From: Intestinibacillus sp. Marseille-P6563
Lineage (GTDB): Bacteria > Bacillota > Clostridia > Oscillospirales > Butyricicoccaceae
Length of the DNA: 64,000 nt
Assembly (NCBI RefSeq): GCF_900604335.1
Contig: NZ_UWOD01000001.1
Location: 186,001-250,000, forward strand
Reading direction: 5' to 3'
Part shown: piece after piece, positions 1-7,415 of the stretch
How the letters are laid out: each line of letters opens with the position of its first letter
Position numbering within the stretch: position 1 is the stretch's first letter
Position numbers and translations under genes: made by a program
The notes under the pieces: model-generated
Database searches by the model: none
Seen by the model: only the letters and a program-made list of their open reading frames with translations
What the model was told of the DNA's origin: nothing

Positions 1-407
1 TTCGCACCATCCTCCAACGCTTGCCGCGCGGCTTGCAGCATACCGTTTGAGTCAAACAGCCGACTTTCGAGCACCTGATAAGGGATGCCGCGCTCCACCA
101 GTGGCCGAACGACCGAGTTGTGCTCATAACCTGTGATTGCGGCCCGCGTTTTTGCATCCGCCAAAGCATGAATCGCCTGATTGAGCGCATGCGTGGCATT
201 CATGGTAAAGACCACCTGCTCCGGTTCCTGTAAGCCAAATAAACGGCGCGCATTTTCCCGGCAGGCATAGACCAACTCTCCTGCATACAGCGCTGGGCGG
301 TGTCCGCTGCGGCCATATCCCCCTGCGCTTTGCATAGCCTTTTGCACGGCCTGATAAACGGCGCGCGGTTTTTGCAGCGAGGTCGCCGCACTATCCAAAT
401 AGATCAT
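1..407 (-). CDS. Cysteine desulfurase / class V aminotransferase, N-terminal part (runs off left edge)
   Basis: The first 135 residues are visible and the rest lies beyond the window. The start MIYLDSAATS and the later segments TMNATHALNQAI (about residues 68-79) and GYEHNSVVRPL (about 95-105) are typical of NifS/SufS-like PLP enzymes that remove sulfur or selenium from cysteine. The PLP lysine and the persulfide cysteine are not visible. The ATG lies one base after the stop of the DUF3343 gene, so the two are probably co-transcribed and translationally coupled. DUF3343 proteins are described as Se/S carrier-like, which suggests a sulfur or selenium delivery role. The exact subfamily (SufS, CsdA or selenium-specific) cannot be told from this fragment. 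Confidence 0.85.
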   Translation of the reverse strand, partial: MIYLDSAATSLQKPRAVYQAVQKAMQSAGGYGRSGHRPALYAGELVYACRENARRLFGLQEPEQVVFTMNATHALNQAIHALADAKTRAAITGYEHNSVVRPLVERGIPYQVLESRLFDSNGMLQAARQALEDGA

Positions 408-408
408 A

Positions 409-648
409 TCAACCTCCGTTCTCATCATCAAAGGTATAGACCCGGATGGGCATGAAATTCTTTTCCTGCATGCGTCGTTGTGCTGTCATCAAATCGGCTG
501 CACGGATGCGTACCCCCCAAGCGCATGCGTTATCCTGCTTTGCCCGCAGCGGCTTGCGTAGCACCGCACTCACCCCCGCCCCTTCCAACATTCGCAGACA
601 AGAAAACGCTTCGGTCTGCGAATGACAAACGATCATGGCTCTTCGCAT
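409..648 (-). CDS. DUF3343 family small protein (putative Se/S carrier-like)
   Basis: A 79-residue protein starting MRRAMIVCHSQTEA. The ATG at 648 has a GGGAGG ribosome binding site about 8 bases upstream; an in-frame TTG at 666 lies inside that site and is rejected. The early Cys in IVCHS and the later pattern of an RKPLRAKQDNACAWGVRI stretch match DUF3343, a family that often sits beside cysteine desulfurases or YedF-like selenium proteins. The biochemical role is not established. Here it directly precedes the desulfurase, which supports a part in handling sulfane sulfur or selenium. Confidence 0.75.
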   Translation of the reverse strand: MRRAMIVCHSQTEAFSCLRMLEGAGVSAVLRKPLRAKQDNACAWGVRIRAADLMTAQRRMQEKNFMPIRVYTFDDENGG

Positions 649-706
649 GGTTTTGTCCTCCCTCAATAGATAGATTCTCTTTTATGCTATGCCACACGGA
701 CAGCAG

Positions 707-735
707 TTGCGCAGACTTTCGTTTTGTGCTATGCT
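707..735 (+). promoter_or_regulatory. Putative SigA promoter for the DUF815 ATPase
   Basis: TTGCGC at 707-712 and TATGCT at 730-735 with a 17-base spacer and a TG one base before the -10 (extended -10). The gene starts 33 bases further on. Confidence 0.5.
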
Positions 736-768
736 AAATCCAATTTAAAAAACATGGAGGGATAAACG

Positions 769-1971
769 ATGGATTTTCACACACTTCAGGTGCGCATTGC
801 ATTTTTATCCACGCTGCGCAGCCTGTCTGACAAACCGCTTTTGCAGGCATACCGTAAAGTTCTGCACGCTTATTCAGAAAACATTTTTACATTTGGTGAA
901 GCGTATGGCGCACTCTGTGACCACATTTATCGCACAGGGGACCCCGGCCATGAAATGCTGCAAAGCATCCAATGCGATTGCAACGCATTGACCGATACGC
1001 TGGACAAACCCAACCCGGCTGTTTTGGATGCGGCCACCCGCGATTTAGAGACCTTGCGCGCGGTACTCGCCCTGTGTGGACACGACCTCATCGACCAGGC
1101 ACGACAGACCTTCCCGGATGCCGGCAACGCGCTTGATTGTCTGCCGGATTTTCCGCGCGGAAAGGAACTTCCCTTTACAAGCGGCGACCAACTTGCCGAA
1201 TATTATCGAAACAATGGATACGGTCTTTTCGCAAAGGCTTCCTTCTTTACAGCTGGTCTATCTGGAGAGTTTGAAGCTGTTTTGCACCCAGACCCGATCC
1301 GTTTGGCGGATTTGAAAGGATATGTCCGGCAGAAGGATCAGGTCATCACCAACACTTTGGCGTTCCTGGAAAACCGTTTGGCAAACAATATTTTGCTTTA
1401 TGGCGACAAGGGCACCGGTAAGTCCTCGACTGTAAAGGCGGTGGGCAATGAGTTTGCTGACCGTGGTCTTAAGATCGTCGAACTGGCTCCCCAGCAGATC
1501 AGTTTGTTTCCCAAGCTGTGCGCCGAAGCTGCCCGCAGCCCTTACCACATCATTGTATTCATGGATGACCTCAGCTTTGACCGGGAAGACAATAATTTTG
1601 CTACCCTCAAAGCGTTTATTGAAGGTGGCCTAATCGGCAAGCCGGATAACGTTATCCTATATGCGACTTCCAACCGGCGGCACCTGGTTCGCGAAAACTT
1701 TTCCGACCGGCAGGGTGATGACATTCATGTGCGTGACACGCTGGAAACCGTCACTTCCCTGTCCGACCGCTTTGGTTTGGAGATCACCTTCTCGGTACCC
1801 GACAAGGATGAGTATTTGTCGATTGTCGACCAGCTTGCAGAGGAATGCGGCTTAACGCTGCCGGCACAGCAGCTGCATCTCCTGGCCGAACGTTTCGCCC
1901 TCCGCCGCAACGGCCGTTCGCCCCGTACAGCCCGTCAGTTTATCAGCTATCAGTTAACACAGCAACTGTAA
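769..1971 (+). CDS. DUF815 domain ATP-binding protein (AAA+ type)
   Basis: A 400-residue cytoplasmic protein. The C-terminal half carries a P-loop (GDKGTGKSS, about residues 211-219) and a Walker B segment (IIVFMDDLSF, about 258-267), followed by TSNRRHL and sensor-like sequences and a C-terminal helical lid (RSPRTARQFISYQL). This arrangement and length match DUF815 proteins, which are AAA+ ATPases of unknown function common in Firmicutes and proteobacteria. The N-terminal 180 residues are helical without a recognisable motif. GGAGG lies 8 bases before the ATG. The gene appears monocistronic. The IS110 element sits about 120 bp downstream. Confidence 0.85.
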   Translation: MDFHTLQVRIAFLSTLRSLSDKPLLQAYRKVLHAYSENIFTFGEAYGALCDHIYRTGDPGHEMLQSIQCDCNALTDTLDKPNPAVLDAATRDLETLRAVLALCGHDLIDQARQTFPDAGNALDCLPDFPRGKELPFTSGDQLAEYYRNNGYGLFAKASFFTAGLSGEFEAVLHPDPIRLADLKGYVRQKDQVITNTLAFLENRLANNILLYGDKGTGKSSTVKAVGNEFADRGLKIVELAPQQISLFPKLCAEAARSPYHIIVFMDDLSFDREDNNFATLKAFIEGGLIGKPDNVILYATSNRRHLVRENFSDRQGDDIHVRDTLETVTSLSDRFGLEITFSVPDKDEYLSIVDQLAEECGLTLPAQQLHLLAERFALRRNGRSPRTARQFISYQLTQQL

Positions 1972-2187
1972 ACCGATTTTAACCAATCCACTGTATACTT
2001 TCCAAGGCGCGTGTGGTATACTGGGCATAGGATTTTTGTTCCATGTTGTGTTTGTGGAAAGACCTGCTAATAAAAGTCAAGTAGAAATTTCAGATTTTTT
2101 AGGGAGGCAAAAAGGCAACACAAAATCAAGCCGCTGAGCATCTCAAAATTAAAACGGCGGCCAGCCAGATGGTATAGCACAAGAAAA

Positions 2188-3396
2188 TCAGTCGTGTTCC
2201 AGGGAATCCAAGTAGGATTCCACAGAAGCGTAGTAGATACGCAGGAACTTATTTGCGGAGGCCATCATGTAGACACGGTAGGGCTTGCCTTCGGAGCGTT
2301 TCTTGTTCATGAACTGGTAGACCGGCTCATTCATTGGAGCATGCTGTAGGATGACACTCATCACCAGAAAGAGCGTTCTGCGCAGCGAAGCAGATCCGCG
2401 TTTGGAAATGCTGCGGCTACGGACATCCATTTGGCCGGATTGGTAGGGTGGGGCGTCAATGCCCGCAAAGGCCACCAGCGCTTTCTTGGAATGAAAACGG
2501 CGCACATCGCCAATTTCAGCCATGAGTTGAGGGCCGAGAGTAGGGCCAACACCAAACATCTCCATCACCACAGGATACTCCGGCAGAGAAGCCGCCAGGG
2601 ACTGCATCTCCTGTTTGAGAGCAGCTAATGCGGAGGAAGTTGCCCGGAGTTGGGAAATAGCCTGTTCCACCAAAAGTTTTGCCGTATCCGTTTTGGGCAT
2701 GACACCGAAGTGCCCACGGGCGGCGGCATAAATGTCCAGCGCCTTGCCTTCACTGAAATTGTAGCCGTACTTCTTGCACCACTTCTGGTATTTGGCGGCA
2801 AAGGCCTTCTCAGACAGGTCACAAACGCACTCGCGATGCCAAAAAGTAGCTACAAAGTCTATCCACTTCTCGCGGCCATCGTCGCGGGGCGGACTGGTGA
2901 ACAGGCGGTTTGCATCTGGAAAAGTAGTGTCCAGCAGGGAGATCAGGTTATTCTTCAGCATGGTCTGTACTTTTGAATACTGCTGGTATTGCCGGTAGCA
3001 AGCCTTCAACATGAGACGAGTGTCCTCTTCCGGGACATATCTCGGCAGCGTGAGCCAGTGGTCAAGGCCGTAGTTGGCCAGCTTTATAGCGTCCTTCTTG
3101 TCGGTCTTGGCCCGTCTTAAACTGTTGTTCCCATAGTCGTGTACCAACATTGCATTGACTACGGAAACATAAAGCCCCGCGTCGTGGAGCAGCCAAGCCA
3201 CCGGCGCGTGGTAATTACCCGTGGATTCCATCACCACACGGGTCTCGCCGTCCAAGCTTTTGAGTAGCCCTGCCAGCTCGCTCAGTTCATTGGCGGTATG
3301 ACGTACTTCAAAAGGTGAAACCACCACTTCTCCGAAAGGCCGCATGACGGCGATCATGCTTTTCCCTTTGGAAACATCGATGCCAACGCAGTTCAT
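2188..3396 (-). CDS. IS110 family transposase
   Basis: A 402-residue protein starting MNCVGIDVSKGKS, with GGAGGA 7 bases before the ATG. The N-terminal RuvC-like DEDD domain is visible: Asp in GIDVSK (residue 6), Glu in VVMESTGNYH, and Asp in KTDKKDA. The C-terminal Tnp_20 domain has the SGQMDVRSRSISKRGSA serine region (about residues 320-337), which holds the nucleophilic serine known in this family. Length and both domains are complete, so the element may be active. Members recombine DNA through a guide (bridge) RNA without terminal inverted repeats. Confidence 0.92.
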   Translation of the reverse strand: MNCVGIDVSKGKSMIAVMRPFGEVVVSPFEVRHTANELSELAGLLKSLDGETRVVMESTGNYHAPVAWLLHDAGLYVSVVNAMLVHDYGNNSLRRAKTDKKDAIKLANYGLDHWLTLPRYVPEEDTRLMLKACYRQYQQYSKVQTMLKNNLISLLDTTFPDANRLFTSPPRDDGREKWIDFVATFWHRECVCDLSEKAFAAKYQKWCKKYGYNFSEGKALDIYAAARGHFGVMPKTDTAKLLVEQAISQLRATSSALAALKQEMQSLAASLPEYPVVMEMFGVGPTLGPQLMAEIGDVRRFHSKKALVAFAGIDAPPYQSGQMDVRSRSISKRGSASLRRTLFLVMSVILQHAPMNEPVYQFMNKKRSEGKPYRVYMMASANKFLRIYYASVESYLDSLEHD

Positions 3397-3655
3397 CCAT
3401 ATTCCTCCAATACAAAGAATCTGCAACCGGAGTCCATCTTTTCTCGCTGCCGATTCAATCTATTGGGTGACGCGAACTCTCCGGCATCCGGTGGCTCAAC
3501 CTGCTTAAATCGAACGCTACAACAAGAGGATGGCTAACAGTCTTTCCAACGGACATAGAAGCCCAAGGAGGGATAGGTCAGCCAGTTGCTCCTCTCATTG
3601 TAGCTTAGGCACGAGATGGAGGGAAAGCCGGACTGGCTGCCCGGCTTTCCTGTCC
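3397..3655 (-). ncRNA. Candidate IS110 bridge-RNA region with strong hairpin
   Basis: About 260 bp of non-coding DNA lie between the transposase start and the presumed element end. It contains a perfect 10-bp inverted repeat, GGAAAGCCGG at 3622-3631 and CCGGCTTTCC at 3641-3650, with a 9-base loop. In IS110-subgroup elements the 5' end encodes a structured RNA of roughly 180 bases with target- and donor-binding loops. The position and structure fit, but I have not identified the guide loops, and the hairpin could instead be a terminator. Confidence 0.4.
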
Positions 3656-3683
3656 AAATTTATTGTAATAGGAGGGGCTCATT

Positions 3684-4145
3684 CTGATTCCATCAAACTT
3701 GGGCAACGCATTTTTATGGGTTGCAGTCATCATTGTGGGAATCGCAGTCGAGGCGGCGACATTCTATTTGATTTCCATCTGGTTTGCGGTCGGTGCACTG
3801 GCTGCTTTGGTGACACTGACCATCGGCGGTTCGTTCTTTGTGCAGTTGCTCGTCTTTGCGGTTGTATCGGCACTGATGTTGGCCCTGGTCCGTCCGTTTA
3901 CCCGGCATCTGCTCCGTCCCAAAGGAGCCCGCACGAATGCAGACCGTATTTTAGGAGAAGCGGCTTTGGTCACAGAGGAGATCGACAACGCGCAAGCCAA
4001 AGGCACCATTAAAGTTTTTGGGCAGGTCTGGTCGGCGCGCAGTGCAGATGGCGCGGTAATTCCTGTGGGAGAAACCGTGCGGATCTGTTCGATTTCCGGC
4101 GTCAAAGCCATTGTGGAGCGCATGAACGCTCGAAAGGAGAATTGA
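3684..4145 (+). CDS. NfeD-family membrane protein
   Basis: About 153 residues. The N-terminal half has two to three hydrophobic segments (FLWVAVIIVGIAVEAATFYL, then two more up to about residue 72). The C-terminal half is an OB-fold NfeD domain with GEAALVTEEI, GTIKVFGQVWSAR and IPVGETVRI. NfeD proteins work with SPFH/stomatin-like proteins in membrane microdomains, and such a gene follows directly. The start is unusual. GGAGGGG at 3671-3677 is 8 bases from CTG 3684 and 11 from ATT 3687, while the first conventional codon in frame (TTG 3699) is 23 bases away. I chose CTG 3684, and the true start is uncertain. The IS110 element lies immediately upstream. Confidence 0.85.
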   Translation: MIPSNLGNAFLWVAVIIVGIAVEAATFYLISIWFAVGALAALVTLTIGGSFFVQLLVFAVVSALMLALVRPFTRHLLRPKGARTNADRILGEAALVTEEIDNAQAKGTIKVFGQVWSARSADGAVIPVGETVRICSISGVKAIVERMNARKEN

Positions 4146-4150
4146 ATACT

Positions 4151-5065
4151 ATGCCTGATTTGTTCTTTCCGATCCTGTGGATCGTCTTATTGATTATCCT
4201 GGTTGCTTTTCTGGCATCCAATATCGTGATTGTCCCGCAGGCAAAGGCATACATCGTCGAACGTCTTGGTACTTACCAGGGCACCTGGGGCACCGGCCTT
4301 CATTTTAAACTTCCTCTTTTTGAGCGCATTGCCCGCAAGGTGACGCTCAAAGAGCAAGTTGTCGATTTCCCGCCGCAGCCGGTCATCACCAAGGATAACG
4401 TCACGATGCAAATCGATACGGTCGTATACTTCCAGATCACCGATTCCAAGCTGTTCACTTATGCCATTGAAAACCCGATGGCAGCCATTGAAAATCTGAC
4501 CGCCACCACGCTGCGTAACATCATTGGCGACTTGGAACTCGATCAGACGCTGACCAGCCGTGATATTATCAACACCAAAATGCGTTCTCTTCTGGACGAA
4601 GCGACCGACGACTGGGGCATCAAAGTCAATCGTGTAGAACTGAAAAATATCATTCCGCCCGCAGCCATCAAGGAATCGATGGAAAAACAGATGCGTGCAG
4701 AACGCGAACGTCGCGAAGCCATTCTGGTTGCAGAAGGCAAAAAGCAGTCGGCGATTCTGGTTGCCGAAGGCGAAAAGGAATCGATGGTCCTGCGCGCAGA
4801 GGCAACCCGTCTTTCCAAGATCAAAGAAGCAGAAGGTGAAGCGGAAGCGTTGCTGGCTGTCCAGAAGGCATTGGCCGATTCGTTGCGACTGCTCAATGAA
4901 GCAGCTCCGTCGGATGCGGTTTTGCGCATCAAGGCATTGGAGGCCTTCTCCAGTGTAGCAGATGGCAAGGCAACCAAGATCATTATTCCCAGCGAAATCC
5001 AGGGCTTGGCTGGACTGGCAACGGCATTTAAGGAAAGCATTGTGGACTCCAACATCAAGTCATAA
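4151..5065 (+). CDS. SPFH/Band 7 domain protein (stomatin/QmcA-like)
   Basis: A 304-residue protein. One N-terminal membrane segment (about residues 4-24) is followed by the SPFH domain (VPQAKAYIVERLGTY through NRVELKNIIPP, about 28-180) and then a charged coiled coil with repeated EAILVAEGKKQ and AILVAEGEKES units (about 185-250). The length and order match slipin/QmcA proteins. These form oligomeric scaffolds at the membrane and pair with NfeD, which is the gene just upstream (5 bp apart). AAAGGAGA precedes the ATG at 4151; the in-frame TTG at 4142 is too close to that site to be the start. A terminator follows. Confidence 0.9.
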   Translation: MPDLFFPILWIVLLIILVAFLASNIVIVPQAKAYIVERLGTYQGTWGTGLHFKLPLFERIARKVTLKEQVVDFPPQPVITKDNVTMQIDTVVYFQITDSKLFTYAIENPMAAIENLTATTLRNIIGDLELDQTLTSRDIINTKMRSLLDEATDDWGIKVNRVELKNIIPPAAIKESMEKQMRAERERREAILVAEGKKQSAILVAEGEKESMVLRAEATRLSKIKEAEGEAEALLAVQKALADSLRLLNEAAPSDAVLRIKALEAFSSVADGKATKIIIPSEIQGLAGLATAFKESIVDSNIKS

Positions 5066-5076
5066 AAAACACAAAA

Positions 5077-5106
5077 AAGGATGTGCTTCGGCACATCCTT
5101 TTTTTA
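5077..5106 (+). terminator. Rho-independent terminator after the SPFH gene
   Basis: AAGGATGTGC, loop TTCG, GCACATCCTT and a T run. It overlaps the end of the convergent MerR gene and can serve both strands. Confidence 0.85.
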
Positions 5107-5925
5107 TTCCTGAATTTGAATCTCGATTTTTGTAATATAGTCCTGCATCTGATCAACTGCCATTTCATTGAGGCCTTCTTCATAGGAGTAGCCGGTCAAC
5201 GTCAGCCCCTGCTGCTGCACATAGTCTAAAATCGTTTGATAAGCTTGCGGCAGGGTATCCCAGTCCCCCTGTACATAGAAAACCAAATATCGTCCTTTGG
5301 GCTTGCAAAACAGTCCTTCGGTCCGGTTGTGCGGATCAACTTTGGTATATAGACACGCATATTGCTCAAACGCCCCCGCAAGCAGTTCTCGGGTATGGAT
5401 CATACTGCCGTAATTGCGATGATATAACCGGCATTCCCCGATATTTTGCGTGTGCGCCAGCCAAGCCTCTGTAAAAGCGATCTCATCCAGTTCTCCGCCG
5501 ATTGGTTCGCTCAGCGCGAGATATTCGGCTTCCCGTTCTTCGATTTGAATGCTGCCCATCTGGGCTTTTCGGCTTTCGTCCAGTTGCCGCTCTTTTTCTT
5601 GCAAAAATGCTTTGGTTTGCTGCAATCGCTCGATCGTCAAATCGATTTCCCGGCGCTTCTTCTCAAAAATCAACGTCAGCGATTCGGCATTCTTATGCTG
5701 CAAATATTGAGTGATCTCCTCAATGGACATGCCCAATTCTCGCAGGGTCAAAAGAAATTCAAGCGCCGCACTCTGTAAGTAGGTATAGTAGCGGTATCCG
5801 TTTTCACCTTTATGGGCTGGTTGGAACAGGCCGATCTCATCATAATAGTGCAAGGTCCGTTTGTTGATGTGGTGCATCTTAGCGAACTGACCGGCTGTAA
5901 ATAAAACATTATTTTTTTCGTGCAT
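5104..5925 (-). CDS. MerR family regulator with GyrI-like effector domain
   Basis: A 273-residue protein. The winged helix-turn-helix at residues 8-75 (FTAGQFAKMHHINKRTLHYY, then GYRYYTY) is followed by a coiled coil (about 80-125) and a C-terminal GyrI-like/BmrR-type ligand-binding domain (about 130-273). This build is that of multidrug sensors such as BmrR and BltR, which twist long-spacer promoters when a drug binds. It is divergent from a MATE exporter whose promoter has the diagnostic 19-base spacer, so it very likely activates that exporter. The shared 82-bp intergenic region suggests it also controls itself. Confidence 0.9.
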   Translation of the reverse strand: MHEKNNVLFTAGQFAKMHHINKRTLHYYDEIGLFQPAHKGENGYRYYTYLQSAALEFLLTLRELGMSIEEITQYLQHKNAESLTLIFEKKRREIDLTIERLQQTKAFLQEKERQLDESRKAQMGSIQIEEREAEYLALSEPIGGELDEIAFTEAWLAHTQNIGECRLYHRNYGSMIHTRELLAGAFEQYACLYTKVDPHNRTEGLFCKPKGRYLVFYVQGDWDTLPQAYQTILDYVQQQGLTLTGYSYEEGLNEMAVDQMQDYITKIEIQIQE

Positions 5926-5934
5926 GTTTCCCTC

Positions 5935-5965
5935 TTGACTTTACAGTTACTGTATCGTTTATGAT
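5935..5965 (+). promoter_or_regulatory. MerR-type promoter/operator for the MATE exporter
   Basis: TTGACT at 5935-5940 and TATGAT at 5960-5965 are separated by 19 bases, not 17. A perfect dyad, TACAGT-T-ACTGTA, lies inside the spacer (5942-5954). The over-long spacer with an internal palindrome is the hallmark of promoters activated by MerR regulators. Confidence 0.85.
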
Positions 5966-6007
5966 ATCTCATGTCAAGAAAAAAAGCAAGCAATTGAGGT
6001 GTTTTTT

Positions 6008-7339
6008 ATGGAAAACAATGCACTGGCTCGGCCGATTACGCCGCGCTCCCTATTGGGTTTTGCCTTGCCGACCATTATCATGATGGTTTTTATGAATCTT
6101 TACACCATGGTCGACGGGGTCTTTGTTTCACGCATCGTGGGGACCGATGCCCTGTCAGCGGTCAATCTGGTATTTCCCTTTTTGATGCTGGTCATGACCA
6201 TCGGCATCATGCTAGCTTCGGGCGGCAGCGCCATCATTGCCCGTAAGATGGGGCAAGATCGGTATACCGAAGCGCGACAGAATTTTTCCATGATCGTATT
6301 TTTCGGCATTCTGGTCGGTGTGGTTTTGAGCATCTTGGGACTGATGTTCCGGCATCCGCTCGTACGCATGTTGGGAGCTGACCCAGCGGTATCGGAATAT
6401 TGCATCACATACCTTTCGGCTTTGCTGCCATTCATCCCAACTTTTATGTTGCAGATTTTGTTTCAGACCTTTTTTGTCACAGCCGGAAAATCCCGGATGG
6501 GTCTGGCTGTCATCGTCGCTGGCGGTCTGACCAATATGGTGCTGGACTATGTGTTCATTGCTCGGCTGCATCTGGGAATCGCCGGGGCTGCATGGGCAAC
6601 CGGTATCGGATATTCGGTCCCCGGCGTGCTGGGACTTCTGTATTTTATCTTGCAGAGAAACGGAACCTTGTTTTTGGTGCGCCCCACCATGGACTGGCCG
6701 GTCTTATTCCACAGCTTGACCAACGGAGCTTCCGAAATGGTGACCAATCTGTCCGGCAGTGTTACGTTCTTTCTCTTCAACCTGATGATGCTGCGGCTGC
6801 TCGGATCGGATGGGGTCGCTGCCATCAGCATCGTATTTTATACCGACGCCCTTCTGGTTGCGATTTATTTCGGATATTCGATTGGTGTGGCGCCGCTCAT
6901 CAGTTACAACTACGGCAACCATCATACCGAAAACCTGCGAGCCATTCGCCGCATCAGTCTGCGAGCACTGGTGATTTTTGGCGCGTGCATGACCGGTTTG
7001 GCGATTACCTTGGCGCGTCCGATGGTCTCCATCTTTGCCAGCCCAGGCACAGAAGTCTATGACCTGGCAGTTGAGGGCCTCCCCTATTTTTCCCTGGCTT
7101 ATTTGTTTATGGGCGTGAATATTTTTGCTTCTGCCCTTTTTACCGCCTTGTCCAATGGCACGATTTCAGCACTTCTTTCCTTCCTCCGCACCTTTGTATT
7201 TCTAGTAGCCGGTATCTTGCTGCTCCCCGAAGCGATTGGGGTTCTTGGTTTATGGCTGGCGATTCCGATTGCCGAAGTTTTGTCGATCTCTGTATCGATT
7301 CAGTGCCTGAAAAAGTTTCAGCCACGTTATCAATACTAA
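6008..7339 (+). CDS. MATE family efflux transporter
   Basis: A 443-residue integral membrane protein with about 12 hydrophobic segments in two similar halves. It is typical of MATE exporters, which push drugs or metabolites out in exchange for sodium or protons. Recognisable stretches are the N-terminal ITPRSLLGFALPTIIMMVF, the ASGGSAIIARKMG loop and the second-half region YSIGVAPLISYNYGN. GAGGTG precedes the ATG at 6008; the in-frame GTG at 5999 overlaps that site. The gene is controlled from the MerR-type promoter just upstream. The substrate is unknown. Confidence 0.92.
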   Translation: MENNALARPITPRSLLGFALPTIIMMVFMNLYTMVDGVFVSRIVGTDALSAVNLVFPFLMLVMTIGIMLASGGSAIIARKMGQDRYTEARQNFSMIVFFGILVGVVLSILGLMFRHPLVRMLGADPAVSEYCITYLSALLPFIPTFMLQILFQTFFVTAGKSRMGLAVIVAGGLTNMVLDYVFIARLHLGIAGAAWATGIGYSVPGVLGLLYFILQRNGTLFLVRPTMDWPVLFHSLTNGASEMVTNLSGSVTFFLFNLMMLRLLGSDGVAAISIVFYTDALLVAIYFGYSIGVAPLISYNYGNHHTENLRAIRRISLRALVIFGACMTGLAITLARPMVSIFASPGTEVYDLAVEGLPYFSLAYLFMGVNIFASALFTALSNGTISALLSFLRTFVFLVAGILLLPEAIGVLGLWLAIPIAEVLSISVSIQCLKKFQPRYQY

Positions 7340-7345
7340 GGGCGA

Positions 7346-7374
7346 TTGATTTTTTCCGAAAAAAACGGTAAAAT
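7346..7374 (+). promoter_or_regulatory. Putative SigA promoter for pepD
   Basis: TTGATT at 7346-7351 and TAAAAT at 7369-7374 with a 17-base spacer, 41 bases before the start codon. Confidence 0.55.
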
Positions 7375-7415
7375 AAGAACGGCATTCGATTTAAGGATAA
7401 GGAGAATGAGTTCTG

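Larger units (their letters stand above)
2090..3660 (-). mobile_element. IS110-family insertion sequence (approximate limits)
   Basis: The element contains one transposase gene with about 95 bp beyond its 3' end and about 260 bp of non-coding DNA before its start. The limits are estimates, because IS110 elements lack clear terminal inverted repeats. I placed them from AAATTT, which occurs at 2086-2091 and again at 3656-3661 and may be the duplicated or shared target edge. The long 5' non-coding end is where IS110-subgroup elements such as IS621 encode the bridge RNA that guides recombination. A promoter-like TATACT near 2018 and the ribosome binding site of nfeD at 3671 lie on opposite sides, so the insertion probably separates nfeD from its promoter. 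Confidence 0.7.

Noticed and set aside
3530-4012. A 160-codon frame overlapping nfeD in another frame
   Set aside because: Cys/Arg/Ser-rich product with no family pattern; it starts in the IS non-coding end and overlaps the clear NfeD domain.
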